64,000 bases of DNA from Aestuariivita sp. (GTDB lineage Bacteria > Pseudomonadota > Alphaproteobacteria > Rhodobacterales > Rhodobacteraceae). Location of the stretch: NCBI RefSeq assembly GCF_021404545.1, contig NZ_JAAWWD010000006.1:1-64000 (forward strand), written 5' to 3'. The notes below the pieces were generated by a model. The model searched no databases, was not told the origin of the DNA, and saw only the letters and a program-made list of their open reading frames with translations. Made by a program: the position numbers and the translations under genes. Within the stretch, counting starts at the first letter, position 1. The number at the start of each line of letters is the position of its first letter. Shown in pieces: positions 9,046-18,784 of this stretch.

Positions 9046-10221
9046 ATGACCGATATCGTATTGCTCGACGGGGCCCGCACGGCCATCGGCACCTTTGGCG
9101 GCGCGCTTGCCAGTACGGCTCCGATTGACCTGGCGACCGTCGCCACCGAGGCCGCGATGGAGCGCTCGGGTGTGGAACCGGGCCAGATCGGCACCGTGGT
9201 CTTTGGCCATGTGATCAACACCGAACCGCGCGATATGTATCTCTCGCGGGTGGCGGCGATACAGGCAGGGATCCCGAACGGCACGCCCGCGATGAACGTG
9301 AACCGGCTCTGTGGGTCGGGCGCGCAGGCGATCGTCTCGGCGGTACAGTCGCTGATGCTGGGCGATGCGGAGTTCGCGCTGGCCGGTGGTGCCGAGGCGA
9401 TGTCGCGCAGCCCCTTCATCATCCCCTCGCAACGCTGGGGGCAAAAGATGGGCGATGTCAAAACGCTCGACATGATGCTGGGCGCGCTCAACTGCCCCTT
9501 TGGCACCGGCCACATGGGGGTCACGGCCGAGAATGTCGCCCGCGAGCATCAGATCACCCGAGAAGACCAGGACGGCTTTGCGCTCGCCAGTCAACAACGC
9601 GCCGCTGCGGCCATCGAGGCGGGGTATTTCGACAGCCAGATTGCGCCCGTGGACGTGATGGTGCGCCGCGAAAAGGTGCCCTTCAAGGTCGATGAGCACC
9701 CCAAGGCGACAACGGCCGAGGCGCTGGCCGGGTTGCGGCCCGTGTTCCAGAAAGACGGTTCGGTCACAGCGGGAAATGCCTCGGGCATTAACGATGGTGC
9801 GGCAGCAGTTGTCCTCGCCACAGCACAGGCGGCAGAGCGGGCCGGACTGAAACCCAAGGCACGCATCCTGGGCTATGCCCATGCGGGCGTGCGTCCCGAA
9901 GTGATGGGCATCGGCCCGATCCCTGCGGTACAGAACCTGCTGAAGAAAACCGGCCTCAGCGTGTCGGATTTCGATGTGGTCGAATCGAATGAAGCGTTTG
10001 CCGCACAGGCCTTGGCCGTGAACAAGGAACTGGGTCTGGATGCCGCGAAAGTGAACCCCAATGGGGGCGCCATCGCGCTGGGCCATCCAGTGGGCGCAAC
10101 CGGAGCGATCATCACGATAAAGGCGCTTTATGAACTGGAACGGACAGGCGGATCCAAGGGTCTGATCACCATGTGCATCGGCGGCGGGCAGGGAATCGCG
10201 CTGGCGATCGAGCGGCTCTGA
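9046..10221 (+). CDS. acetyl-CoA C-acyltransferase (thiolase)
   Basis: A 391-residue thiolase, standard length. The nucleophilic cysteine lies in NRLCGSGAQA (about residue 89), and the C-terminal catalytic elements are NPNGGAIALGHPVGATGA (His) and CIGGGQGIA (second Cys, near residue 379). It joins or cleaves acyl-CoA in beta-oxidation or polyhydroxyalkanoate precursor synthesis; closest to BktB/PhaA-like enzymes, but the substrate length cannot be read. Start chosen at 9046 behind AGGGAG; the frame to 9007 adds 13 residues absent from the family. Confidence 0.93.
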   Translation: MTDIVLLDGARTAIGTFGGALASTAPIDLATVATEAAMERSGVEPGQIGTVVFGHVINTEPRDMYLSRVAAIQAGIPNGTPAMNVNRLCGSGAQAIVSAVQSLMLGDAEFALAGGAEAMSRSPFIIPSQRWGQKMGDVKTLDMMLGALNCPFGTGHMGVTAENVAREHQITREDQDGFALASQQRAAAAIEAGYFDSQIAPVDVMVRREKVPFKVDEHPKATTAEALAGLRPVFQKDGSVTAGNASGINDGAAAVVLATAQAAERAGLKPKARILGYAHAGVRPEVMGIGPIPAVQNLLKKTGLSVSDFDVVESNEAFAAQALAVNKELGLDAAKVNPNGGAIALGHPVGATGAIITIKALYELERTGGSKGLITMCIGGGQGIALAIERL

Positions 10222-10771
10222 TCCCTAAACGCAAGAACCAGATGGGGCGTAGCACGTCATAACCAAGCCCTTGATGCCCAGATGGAGCGCCGGGACCTGA
10301 ATAGTCAGGACTGGATCACGGAGCCGCGCGGGCGGCTCTGTGAAAAGCCAGGCATGTGTCGCAATGCGGTGCCTCGTTGGGACAACGCGGCTTTGGCATT
10401 GGGTCGATGGTCAACAGTTTCGGCATTATCCAACAGCCTTTGCTGGGCGTGAGGGTGCGCGGTTGATGGATTAAGACCGACGGGACCGAAACGCGGAGGG
10501 GCCGGGTGGCCGCCGAGTTCGGTAAACGGCGCACATGCAAGCGCATGTCTCCGCCGGTCTCGTCAAATGGCGCTGCATGGTGCGGAGCGCCGCGGATACT
10601 TTCAAAGGGGGTTGGGCGGTCGTTCTGAATGCCACCCCCCAAAACCACCTCTGCACCACCGATCCGGGAGGGGGTTCGATCAGGCCTCCCGCCGGAATGG
10701 CGTTTGGCATGTTCAAAGTGATTTGCGGTGCCGCGAACGGGTTGCGCGTCGGCGAGACCGCCGATCAAAGC
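10222..10771. other. 550-base stretch without a supported gene
   Basis: Open frames here on both strands have no domain I recognise and poor start sites. A 7-bp stem with a 4-base loop (GAGCCGC/GCGGCTC, 10321-10338) follows the thiolase but has no T-tract, so it is at best a weak terminator. The region separates convergent genes. Confidence 0.5.
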
Positions 10772-11758
10772 TCAGGCAGTCTCTTTCCGCTGCGCACGGC
10801 GGGCGAGCTTTGCGGCAAGGTTCAGGCCCACACCGGGACGGGACCACGGGCAGACGGCAATGCAGATGGCACAGCCATGGGTTTCGTTGAAGAACGGGAC
10901 GCATTTATCGAAATCGACATACCATTTGGTCTCACCGCGCACGGTCTGTTTGTCGGGCGACAAGGCTTCGGGCGGGCAGGCATCCTCACAGATCCGACAG
11001 TTCTGGCAGAAATCGTCGACACCGTGTGATTGCCGGGGCGTGGGCGCAAAGGGCGCGTCAGTCAGAACTGCCGACAGCCGGAAGGACGCACCCATCTCCG
11101 GATTGATAATTGAGCCATGCTTGCCCAACTCGCCAAAACCGCAGGCCAATGCGGGCGGGATCAGCGTGATGGATCCGGTCAGCGGGCCGGTCACCGCCTC
11201 GGCGGCCCAGCCCTGCTCATGCAGCCAGGCAGTGATGGCTTTGGCGGCGGCCCCGGCGCGGGTGTATTGACGCACCACTTCCAGTCCCGCTTCCGGAGCC
11301 GGTGCTGTCTGGATGGCGTCATACGCATGCTGAACCCCCGCAATGATGACGCGCGTTTGTGTGACGGTCTGCCCGGCATAAGCCCAATCAGGGTTCATCT
11401 CGGTCACACCGACCTTTTCGCAGAGGCCCGACTGGACAAACCGCTCCAGCGCAGTGGTCCAGTTCCGGGGACTGCGCTGGGCTGGGCTGTCCGCAATGGG
11501 GGGCAGGGGCGCTTCGTTGATCTTCAGGCGCCGGGCGCGGGCCTTGGCAAAGCCATCGACCTCGTTTGATCGCATGTAGAAGTAATCCTGCATCGGGCCA
11601 TGGGAGATGGTCGCGGGATCTGGCGCCCAATAGACGACATCTGGGCGCCGAAACGTTGTGTCTCCCAGCCCGTTGATGGCATTGCCGCTGATTTCGGGCA
11701 CCCGCTCGCTTTGCTTTGGGTCGGGTGTGAAGGGTCTGTAGGGGTTGGCGCGGGGCAT
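10772..11758 (-). CDS. 4Fe-4S dicluster protein, reductive dehalogenase/QueG-like
   Basis: A 328-residue protein. The C-terminal part has two ferredoxin-like clusters: CQNCRICEDACP near residue 250 and CAICIAVCPWSRP near residue 300. The middle segment (GFGELGKHGSIINPEMGASFRL) resembles the cobalamin-binding region of epoxyqueuosine reductase and reductive dehalogenases. There is no twin-arginine signal, so it is probably cytosolic. It is not QueG itself, and the substrate is unknown. Confidence 0.75.
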   Translation of the reverse strand: MPRANPYRPFTPDPKQSERVPEISGNAINGLGDTTFRRPDVVYWAPDPATISHGPMQDYFYMRSNEVDGFAKARARRLKINEAPLPPIADSPAQRSPRNWTTALERFVQSGLCEKVGVTEMNPDWAYAGQTVTQTRVIIAGVQHAYDAIQTAPAPEAGLEVVRQYTRAGAAAKAITAWLHEQGWAAEAVTGPLTGSITLIPPALACGFGELGKHGSIINPEMGASFRLSAVLTDAPFAPTPRQSHGVDDFCQNCRICEDACPPEALSPDKQTVRGETKWYVDFDKCVPFFNETHGCAICIAVCPWSRPGVGLNLAAKLARRAQRKETA

Positions 11759-11785
11759 GTGCCAAAGGCTACCACAGCGCCGATT

Positions 11786-13318
11786 TCAGTAAAGCGTGCT
11801 GATCGCGACGATCCCGCTGGCCCCCAGCAGGACCCCGATCACCCCCACCAGCACATAGCGCCAGAAGCGGCGTTTGGGTTTGACCGGCTCTGCCTGTGAC
11901 TGGCGGATCAACGCGGCCTCGACCATTCCGGGCAGGCGCGGGCCGAACCGCGCCACCACCTGAAGCGTGTTCGTCAGATCGCGCAGCACGGCTTTGGGGC
12001 CGATGGAGCCCTTGATGTAATCCTCGACCACGGGTTTGGCGACTTCCCACATGTTCACATGCGGGTTGAGCGAGCGCGCGACGCCTTCGACCACGACCAT
12101 TGTGCGCTGTAACAGGATCAGTTCGGTCCGGGTTTCCATGCCAAACCGCTCGGTCACTTCAAAGAGATAGGCCAGCACCCGGCCCATCGAAATCTGGGTT
12201 GCGTCCATGCCAAAGATCGGCTCGCCCACGGCGCGCAGGGCTCGGGCGAACTCATCCACATCCTGATTGGCAGGTACGTAGCCGGCCTCGAAATGCACTT
12301 CGGCCACGCGCTTGTAATCGCGCCGGATAAAGCCGTAGAGGATCTCGGCATAGACCCGGCGGGTGTACTCGTCGATATGGCCCATGATACCGAAATCATA
12401 GGCGATGATATCGCCATTCGCGGCGACCTTGAGGTTGCCCTGGTGCATATCAGCGTGAAAAAAGCCGTCTCGTAGCGCGTGGTTGAGAAACAGGCGCAAC
12501 ACCCGCTCTCCCAGCTCCTTGCGGTCATGGCCGGCCGCGTCGAGCGCGTCGTTTTCACCCAGATTGGTGCCGTCGGCCCAGCCCATCGTCATCACCCGGC
12601 GGCTGGAGAAATTCCACATCATCCGGGGCAGGCGGAATCCGGCATCATGTTCGGTATTGGCGGCAAATTCCGAGGCCGCCGCACTTTCGAGCCGCAGATC
12701 CAGCTCGCCCTGAACCACCCCGTCGAAATGCCGGATCACATCCTTGGGGCGCAAGCGGCGCGAGAAGGGGGCGAAGATCTCGATCATGGTTGCGGCAAAA
12801 TAGAACGCGTCGACATCCTTGTTGAAGGCGCGTTCCACGCCGGGGCGCAGGATCTTGACGGCGACATCCTCGCCATTGTGTTTGAGCCGAGCGCGATGCA
12901 CTTGTGCTATGGAGGCCGCGGCGATGGGTTCGCTGAAATCCTCGAAGATCTCGCCGATGGGTCGGCCCAGTTCCTTTTCGACGGCGGCCTTGGCCTCGGC
13001 CACGGAAAAGGGCGGCAGCTTGTCCTGCAGGACGCGCAGTTGCACGGCCATCTCCTCGCCTACCACATCCGGACGGGTCGAGAGGATCTGGCCGAACTTG
13101 ATATAGGCGGGTCCAAGGGCGGTGATCGCACGGGTGGCGGGCGGCATTGCGGGATCGCCCTTGTAGCCCAGCCACTGGAACGGAAAGCCCAGAAGCCGCG
13201 CGATAAAGCGCACCGATTTCGGGGCGTCGAACGCATCGAGTACGACGCCCATCGCGCCGGTGCGTTCCAGCGTGGCGCCGGTGCGGATCAGCCGCCAGAT
13301 GTTATGCGGGCCCCGCAT
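11786..13318 (-). CDS. ubiB: ubiquinone biosynthesis protein UbiB (atypical kinase)
   Basis: A 510-residue ABC1/ADCK-family protein needed for aerobic ubiquinone synthesis. The family-specific YIKFGQILSTRPD (KxGQ) element is near residue 71; the VAVKILRPG lysine, HADMHQGN catalytic loop and AYDFGIMG metal-binding motif follow in order. A hydrophobic stretch at the C-terminus (about 485-508) would anchor it in the membrane. It lies downstream of ubiE on the same strand with a hairpin-rich gap between them. Confidence 0.95.
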   Translation of the reverse strand: MRGPHNIWRLIRTGATLERTGAMGVVLDAFDAPKSVRFIARLLGFPFQWLGYKGDPAMPPATRAITALGPAYIKFGQILSTRPDVVGEEMAVQLRVLQDKLPPFSVAEAKAAVEKELGRPIGEIFEDFSEPIAAASIAQVHRARLKHNGEDVAVKILRPGVERAFNKDVDAFYFAATMIEIFAPFSRRLRPKDVIRHFDGVVQGELDLRLESAAASEFAANTEHDAGFRLPRMMWNFSSRRVMTMGWADGTNLGENDALDAAGHDRKELGERVLRLFLNHALRDGFFHADMHQGNLKVAANGDIIAYDFGIMGHIDEYTRRVYAEILYGFIRRDYKRVAEVHFEAGYVPANQDVDEFARALRAVGEPIFGMDATQISMGRVLAYLFEVTERFGMETRTELILLQRTMVVVEGVARSLNPHVNMWEVAKPVVEDYIKGSIGPKAVLRDLTNTLQVVARFGPRLPGMVEAALIRQSQAEPVKPKRRFWRYVLVGVIGVLLGASGIVAISTLY

Positions 13319-13345
13319 CTAGGCGACCCTTTTTAGCACTGCGAC

Positions 13346-13393
13346 GTCGGATCGCGAATGCGATCCGACCCGGGCGGGGGGCCAGCCCCCCGC
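13346..13393. repeat. two adjacent strong hairpins between ubiE and ubiB
   Basis: A perfect 10-bp stem with a 4-base loop (GTCGGATCGC/GCGATCCGAC, 13346-13369) is followed by a perfect 9-bp GC stem with a 2-base loop (GCGGGGGGC/GCCCCCCGC, 13374-13393). Neither is followed by a T-run on the minus strand, so they may act as transcript-processing or partial termination structures within the ubiE-ubiB unit. Confidence 0.65.
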
Positions 13394-13455
13394 ACCCCCT
13401 GGGATATTTCCAGCCAGAAGAAGCCGCAGGGTTGGTACGATTTCCATGTTTTGCA

Positions 13456-14208
13456 TCAAATCTTCCAGCCTGAGTGCAGCGCCGCGATGCCCATCGACAG
13501 ATTGCGATATCTGGCGTTCTCGAAACCCTCCGCGCGGATCATGCCCAGAAATGTCTCCTGATCGGGGAAATTGCGGATCGATTCCACCAGATACTGATAG
13601 CTTTCGCGATCCTGCGCGATTAGTTGCCCCATACGCGGGATCACGTTGAAGCTGTAAAGATCATAGAGCCTTTGCATGGCGTCATTGGGCAAATGGCTGA
13701 ACTCCAGCACCATCAGGCGCCCACCGGGTTTGAGGACCCGGAATGCCTCGGCCAGCGCGTCCTGGGGCCGGGTCACGTTTCGGATGCCGAAGCTGATGGT
13801 GTAGACGTCAAATGTATTGTCCGCCAATGGCAGCGCCATCGCATCGCCGACAACCCAATCGAGGCTGTCTGCCATCCGCTCGGCCTCGGCGCGTTTGCGG
13901 CCCTCGGTCAGCATCGGCTCTGTCAGATCCAGTACCGTGGCGTGCCCATCGCCTGCGCGTTTGAGGAACCGGAACGAGATGTCACCGGTGCCGCCCGCCA
14001 CATCCAGCAGGCGCTGTCCGGGGCGCGGGGCCAGCCAGTCCATCATCGCGTCTTTCCAGATGCGGTGGATGCCTGCGCTCATCACATCGTTCATCACGTC
14101 ATATTTCGACGCGACCGAACCGAAGACACCGCGCACGCGGTCGGCCTTTTCGCCTTCGGGCACGGTTTGATACCCGAAATGGGTGGTTTTAGGGGTGTCG
14201 TCTGTCAT
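13456..14208 (-). CDS. ubiE: ubiquinone/menaquinone C-methyltransferase
   Basis: A 250-residue SAM-dependent methyltransferase for the C-methylation step of ubiquinone (and menaquinone if made). SAM-binding motif [16 protein letters not shown] near residue 68, the early [17 protein letters not shown] block and the late [13 protein letters not shown] block near residue 145 match UbiE closely. It is divergent from mutM, 82 bases away, and upstream of ubiB. Confidence 0.97.
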   Translation of the reverse strand: MTDDTPKTTHFGYQTVPEGEKADRVRGVFGSVASKYDVMNDVMSAGIHRIWKDAMMDWLAPRPGQRLLDVAGGTGDISFRFLKRAGDGHATVLDLTEPMLTEGRKRAEAERMADSLDWVVGDAMALPLADNTFDVYTISFGIRNVTRPQDALAEAFRVLKPGGRLMVLEFSHLPNDAMQRLYDLYSFNVIPRMGQLIAQDRESYQYLVESIRNFPDQETFLGMIRAEGFENARYRNLSMGIAALHSGWKI

Positions 14209-14290
14209 GGGGTCTTGTTTGCCTCTGGATCAGGCCTTGTTATAGGGCGCTGAGCCATGGGCACAATGCGCCCCTTTGACGAGGTCCGAA

Positions 14291-15142
14291 ATGCCCGAAC
14301 TGCCCGAGGTTGAAACCGTCCGACGTGGCCTGAGCCCCGTGATGGAGGGGCAGGTGATCGCGCGCGCGGATGTCAATCGCCCCGATCTGCGCTGGCCCTT
14401 TCCGCCCGGCATGGCCGAGCGCCTGACCGGGTGCCAGGTGGCGCGGCTGCGGCGGCGATCGAAATATATCCTGGCGGATCTGTCATCGGGCGAGACGCTG
14501 CTCATTCATCTGGGCATGTCTGGGCGTATGCTGGTGTCGGGCGATCCGCTGGGGGTGTTCGTGCATGACCATCCCGCGCCGCAAAAGCATGATCATGTGG
14601 TTCTGCATATGAGAAACGGTGCGCGCATCACCTTCAACGATCCGCGCCGGTTCGGAGCGATGGATCTGATGGAGACCGCGCGGGCGGACGATCACAAGCT
14701 GCTCCGGGTGCTGGGCCCTGAACCGCTGGGTAATGATTTTCACGAAGATCACCTGATCGGCGCGTTTCAGGGCAAGATGACCCCGGTCAAATCCGCGCTG
14801 CTGGATCAACGGATCGTTGCGGGGCTGGGCAATATCTATGTCTGTGAAGCGCTTTTCCGGGCGTGTATCTCGCCGCGGCGCAAGGCGGGCCACATCTCAA
14901 AACCGCGCATTGCGGCGCTGGTTCCGGTTATCCGGCAGGTTCTGGCCGATGCGATCGAGGCGGGCGGCTCATCCTTGCGCGATTTTCGCCAGGCAGATGG
15001 AGAGCTTGGGTATTTCCAGCATTCCTTTGATGTTTACGGGCGGGAAGGTGCGCCCTGCCGCACCCCCGGATGCGGCGGCACGGTGCGTCGAATCGTGCAG
15101 TCGGGACGCTCATCTTTCTTCTGCGCGCAATGCCAAAGATAA
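14291..15142 (+). CDS. mutM: formamidopyrimidine-DNA glycosylase
   Basis: A bifunctional base-excision enzyme of 283 residues that removes 8-oxoguanine and FaPy lesions and nicks the strand. The start at 14291 exposes the catalytic N-terminal proline and glutamate of [13 protein letters not shown]; the frame from 14276 would bury them and is rejected. The C-terminal zinc finger is complete (CRTPGCGG and CAQCQR). Divergent from ubiE. Confidence 0.97.
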   Translation: MPELPEVETVRRGLSPVMEGQVIARADVNRPDLRWPFPPGMAERLTGCQVARLRRRSKYILADLSSGETLLIHLGMSGRMLVSGDPLGVFVHDHPAPQKHDHVVLHMRNGARITFNDPRRFGAMDLMETARADDHKLLRVLGPEPLGNDFHEDHLIGAFQGKMTPVKSALLDQRIVAGLGNIYVCEALFRACISPRRKAGHISKPRIAALVPVIRQVLADAIEAGGSSLRDFRQADGELGYFQHSFDVYGREGAPCRTPGCGGTVRRIVQSGRSSFFCAQCQR

Positions 15143-15207
15143 CTTGAACCGGCCCGCGCGCGCGCTTATGGACTCAAGTTCGACCGGAACAAACGAAAGA
15201 AGCTCTT

Positions 15208-15984
15208 ATGGCCTTTGAGACGATCATCGTCGAAGTAGAAGACCACGTTTGCCTGATTAAGCTGAACCGCCCCGATGCCCTGAACGCCCTCAACCAGCAC
15301 CTGCTGGAAGAGCTGTGCACCGCGTTGGAAGATGCCGACGGCAACGACAAGGTGCGTTGCATCGTCCTGACCGGCAGCGAGAAAGCCTTTGCTGCGGGCG
15401 CCGACATCAAGGAAATGTCCGAGATGTCCTATGTCGAGGTGTTCAACCGCGACCTCTTTGCCGGACCTTCGCAGCGGCTGATGAACATCCGCAAGCCGAT
15501 CATCGCGGCTGTGTCGGGCTATGCGCTGGGCGGCGGGTGCGAATTGGCGATGGCGTGCGATTTCATCATCGCCTCGGACACTGCCAAGTTCGGCCAGCCA
15601 GAGATCAACCTCGGTGTGATCCCCGGCATGGGCGGCTCGCAACGCCTCACCCTTGCGGTGGGCAAGGCCAAGGCGATGGACATGAACCTCACAGGCCGGT
15701 TCATGGCCGCCGAGGAAGCAGAGCGCGCCGGGTTGGTGAGCCGCGTGGTGCCTACCAAAAAGTTGATGGACGAGGCGATGGGGGCTGCCCAGAAGATCGC
15801 CGAGAAATCGCTGATCGCTTCGCTCACCGTCAAGGACGCGGTCAATCGCAGTTTCGAGCTGCCGCTGACCGAAGGGTTGAATTACGAGCGCCGCGTCTTT
15901 CATGCGCTTTTTGCCACCGAAGACCAGAGCGAAGGCATGGCGGCCTTCATGGAAAAGCGGACCGCGCAATTCCGCGACAAGTAG
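15208..15984 (+). CDS. enoyl-CoA hydratase
   Basis: A 258-residue crotonase-fold enzyme that hydrates 2-enoyl-CoA in beta-oxidation. The oxyanion-hole segment AAGADIKEM near residue 68 and the two catalytic glutamates in [14 protein letters not shown] (about residue 115) and [16 protein letters not shown] (about residue 135) are present, so it is a true hydratase rather than an isomerase. It lies between mutM and rpsT. Confidence 0.93.
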   Translation: MAFETIIVEVEDHVCLIKLNRPDALNALNQHLLEELCTALEDADGNDKVRCIVLTGSEKAFAAGADIKEMSEMSYVEVFNRDLFAGPSQRLMNIRKPIIAAVSGYALGGGCELAMACDFIIASDTAKFGQPEINLGVIPGMGGSQRLTLAVGKAKAMDMNLTGRFMAAEEAERAGLVSRVVPTKKLMDEAMGAAQKIAEKSLIASLTVKDAVNRSFELPLTEGLNYERRVFHALFATEDQSEGMAAFMEKRTAQFRDK

Positions 15985-15988
15985 CAGC

Positions 15989-16010
15989 GTAGGGCGGGAC
16001 TTGTCCCGCC
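15989..16010. repeat. dispersed palindromic repeat
   Basis: Exact copy of the repeat core GGCGGGACTTGTCCCGCC preceded by GTAG, immediately after the enoyl-CoA hydratase stop. The 8-bp arms could form a hairpin followed by TTTGCTTT, so it may double as a terminator here. Confidence 0.75.
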
Positions 16011-16213
16011 TTTGCTTTGGTGTCGATGCGCCAGGCCCAGCAATGCGCATCAGATTCCGGTTGCAACAGACGCCATCTTGGCTATACCGCCGCGTCATAC
16101 ATGCGCGTGCGGCCCGCTCAGGCCAGAATCGGTTGGTTGACCCTATCATAGGTCTGTCCGTCGTGTTGCACGCTATCGCAAACGAACAGACCCTGAAGAA
16201 AGGGACCACTATC

Positions 16214-16477
16214 ATGGCAAATTCACCCCAGGCCAAAAAGCGCGCCCGTCAGAACGAAAAGCGCTTTGCCATCAACAAAGCCCGCCGGTCGCGCATCCGC
16301 ACCCATCTGCGTAAAGTTGAAGAAGCCATCGACTCGGGCGACAAGGATGTTGCATCGGCGGCCCTTCGCGCAGCACAGCCCGAACTGATGCGCGGTGTTA
16401 CCAAAGGCGTGTTTCACAAGAACACCGCCGCACGAAAAATGTCCCGTTTGTCGGCACGTGTGAAGGCTCTTGGTTAA
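16214..16477 (+). CDS. rpsT: 30S ribosomal protein S20
   Basis: An 87-residue basic protein of the small ribosomal subunit that binds 16S rRNA. The opening [16 protein letters not shown] and the [17 protein letters not shown] block near the end are diagnostic. ATG at 16214 has AGGGA upstream. Its terminator is clear at 16513-16540. The rpsT-dnaA order is common in alphaproteobacteria. Confidence 0.98.
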   Translation: MANSPQAKKRARQNEKRFAINKARRSRIRTHLRKVEEAIDSGDKDVASAALRAAQPELMRGVTKGVFHKNTAARKMSRLSARVKALG

Positions 16478-16512
16478 CCTCTGGTAACCGTCGAGAGTTT
16501 TTGTTTTGATTC

Positions 16513-16540
16513 AAAGGCGCTGCATAAAGTGGCGCCTTTT
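16513..16540 (+). terminator. rho-independent terminator of rpsT
   Basis: AAAGGCGC (16513-16520) pairs with GCGCCTTT (16532-16539) around an 11-base loop, with the T-run merging into the 3' arm, 35 bases after the rpsT stop. Confidence 0.8.
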
Positions 16541-17002
16541 CTATGTCTGAACCGTGGCACCCGGCCCGGAGATTCTTTTTCGGGTTTGCCTGAGTCAAGA
16601 ACAGAGTTTCATTGCTGCCTCGCCTGCGAACTTGCTAGTTATCAGGGAGCGATTCAAATCGCCGGGGGGACAGGCCACGTCCAAAGCCGGAGCTGCAAAA
16701 CCGGTTTCGTTGATTGGCGTGCGCGTCGAACGGGCAGGTATATTGCCACTGTTCGACCATATTCCGGATCCGGTTTAACGCCGGTGACTGGACCTGTCAT
16801 TACATATCTGCGCTGGGTGCGCGGGACTGGTCAAACCTGAAGCCGGTGCCGTGAAATGCGTAAAGGCCTTCTAAGAGGGGGGCAAACCATCCCGCTGGAT
16901 GGTTCTGGCGCAATTGCGCGCCGCAAAACGTGTGTCGGCCTGGGCTGGGCCGAACAAAAAATGAGGGCCGAATGGCCCGTTTACAGGATCTGTGAGGCAC
17001 GA
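16541..17002. other. dnaA upstream region
   Basis: About 460 bases between the rpsT terminator and dnaA. It must hold the dnaA promoter, but I see no clear -35/-10 pair and no run of TTATCCACA-like DnaA boxes, so I do not call an origin. Small open frames here look spurious. Confidence 0.5.
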
Positions 17003-18391
17003 ATGACACAAGAAAAATGGGGCCAACTCCGCAAGAAGCTGCTCAAGACCGTCGGACAGAACAACTACAAGAGTTGGATTGAGCCGCTGGAGTTCTTGTC
17101 GCTCGAAGCAGGCGTCGCGGTGTTTCATGTCCCCACGAATTTCTTGGGCAACTATGTAAGCCGCAACTTCTCCGACCTCATTTTGTTCGAGCTCAACAAC
17201 GCCGGTGAACGGGTTCAGCGTCTGAATTTCGAGGTCTCGGCCAGTTCCACGGCACGACCCAAGGCCACTGGGTTTGCCGATGCGCCCGTGGCGCCGCTCA
17301 CGACCGGTCCTGCAGCTGCGGCGACCCCAGCAGCGCCTGCCCCCAAAGCGTTCCAAGCGGCGCCTCTCGACAGCCGCTTCACCTTCGACACGTTTGTGGT
17401 GGGCAAGCCCAACGAACTGGCTCATGCGGCCGCCCGCCGTGTGGCCGAAGGGGGGCCGGTGACGTTCAATCCGCTCTTTCTGTATGGGGGGGTGGGTCTG
17501 GGCAAAACCCACCTGATGCATGCTATCGCCTGGGAACTGCGCGCGCGTCAGCCTGAACTCAACGTGCTCTACCTCTCGGCCGAGCAGTTCATGTATCGCT
17601 TCGTGCAGGCTTTGCGTGAACGCAAGATCATGGACTTCAAGCACCTCTTCCGCTCAGTCGACGTCTTGATGGTCGACGATCTCCAATTCATCGCGGGCAA
17701 GGACAGCACGCAGGAGGAGTTCTTCCATACCTTCAACGCGCTGGTAGATCAGAACAAGCAGATCATTATCTCGGCCGACCGCGCGCCAGGTGAGATCAAA
17801 CATATGGAAGAGCGTGTGAAATCGCGCCTGCAATGCGGTCTTGTCGTCGATCTGCACCCCACCGATTACGAACTGCGCCTGGGCGTTCTGCAATCCAAGG
17901 TCGAACAGTACCGCAAGGGCTATCCCGGGCTGGATATCGACACGGGCGTGCTGGAGTTTCTGGCGCAGCGTATTTCGACCAATGTCCGCGTTCTGGAAGG
18001 CGGGCTGACGCGGCTCTTTGCCTTTGCCTCACTGGTCGGTCGGCCGATCGATATGGAACTGACCCAGGACTGTCTGGCGGATGTGTTGCGTGCGTCCGAG
18101 CGCAAGATCACCGTCGAGGAGATCCAGCGTCAGGTCGCCGATTACTACAACATCCGGATGAGCGATATCATCGGCCCCAAACGCCTGCGCAGTTTTGCGC
18201 GCCCGCGTCAGGTGGCGATGTATCTGTCCAAGCAATTGACCAGCCGCTCCTTGCCGGAGATCGGGCGCCGGTTCGGTGGCCGCGACCATACCACGGTGAT
18301 GCATGGTGTGCGCCGGATCGAAGAGCTGAAATCCACTGACGGCCAGATCGCCGAAGACGTGGAAATGCTGCGGCGCGTTCTGGAAGCCTGA
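17003..18391 (+). CDS. dnaA: chromosomal replication initiator DnaA
   Basis: A 462-residue initiator with all four domains: N-terminal WGQLRKKLLKTVGQNNYKSW, a short Ala/Pro-rich linker (about 95-125), the AAA+ core with Walker A GGVGLGKTHLMHA near residue 165 and Walker B LMVDDLQFIAGK near residue 225, and a C-terminal box-binding helix ending in GGRDHTTVMHGVRRI. I chose the ATG at 17003 because domain I begins there; the frame is open upstream to 16856 but lacks family sequence. Confidence 0.98.
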   Translation: MTQEKWGQLRKKLLKTVGQNNYKSWIEPLEFLSLEAGVAVFHVPTNFLGNYVSRNFSDLILFELNNAGERVQRLNFEVSASSTARPKATGFADAPVAPLTTGPAAAATPAAPAPKAFQAAPLDSRFTFDTFVVGKPNELAHAAARRVAEGGPVTFNPLFLYGGVGLGKTHLMHAIAWELRARQPELNVLYLSAEQFMYRFVQALRERKIMDFKHLFRSVDVLMVDDLQFIAGKDSTQEEFFHTFNALVDQNKQIIISADRAPGEIKHMEERVKSRLQCGLVVDLHPTDYELRLGVLQSKVEQYRKGYPGLDIDTGVLEFLAQRISTNVRVLEGGLTRLFAFASLVGRPIDMELTQDCLADVLRASERKITVEEIQRQVADYYNIRMSDIIGPKRLRSFARPRQVAMYLSKQLTSRSLPEIGRRFGGRDHTTVMHGVRRIEELKSTDGQIAEDVEMLRRVLEA

Positions 18392-18683
18392 CGCAGCCCG
18401 CTCATGCAGTGTCAAAGATTGTGCCAGAACGCGGTCTTACGGGCGCGCGTTCAGGCCCGACCCGGCGGGTGGTCTGATCGAAATCCGACAGTTCTGACCG
18501 GACAGCTATGTGCGGGGATCCTGCCCGTTTTCCGACCATTGGCAGCGGCGGCAGTGCGGCCCTGAATGCGCATTGGGTCTGCGTGATTCTGCCCGGCGTC
18601 TGCCCCGCGCCGGATTGGGAAACCTGTCGTTCGGTTCGGAAACGACTTGCATTCATTTTGTTAATCTGGAAACCATGTGCGCA

Positions 18684-18772
18684 CCACAGGGGTGCTGCGT
18701 AGAGCCGTGGCTGAGATGGGGGTGACAAACCCTCGGACCCTCAAAGCTGATCTGGATAATGCCAGCGGAGCA
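18684..18772 (+). ncRNA. TPP (thiamine pyrophosphate) riboswitch
   Basis: The conserved THI-box elements are readable in order: GGGGTGC (18689-18695), GGCTGAGA (18709-18716), an ACCCTC stretch near 18738, and the highly conserved CTGATCTGGATAATGCCAGC (18747-18766). The 3' end abuts the AAGGAGG ribosome site of ykoF (18772-18778), so ligand binding probably blocks translation. It sits ahead of four thiamine-precursor uptake genes, as expected. Confidence 0.96.
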
Positions 18773-18784
18773 AGGAGGACAGTT

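Noticed and set aside
10316-10768. 150-codon minus frame between the thiolase and the Fe-S protein
   Set aside because: Arg/Pro-rich composition typical of a shadow frame, no ribosome site, no known domain.
16541-17002. Chromosomal origin next to dnaA
   Set aside because: No cluster of TTATCCACA-like boxes or AT-rich unwinding region could be read; the origin in this order may lie elsewhere.
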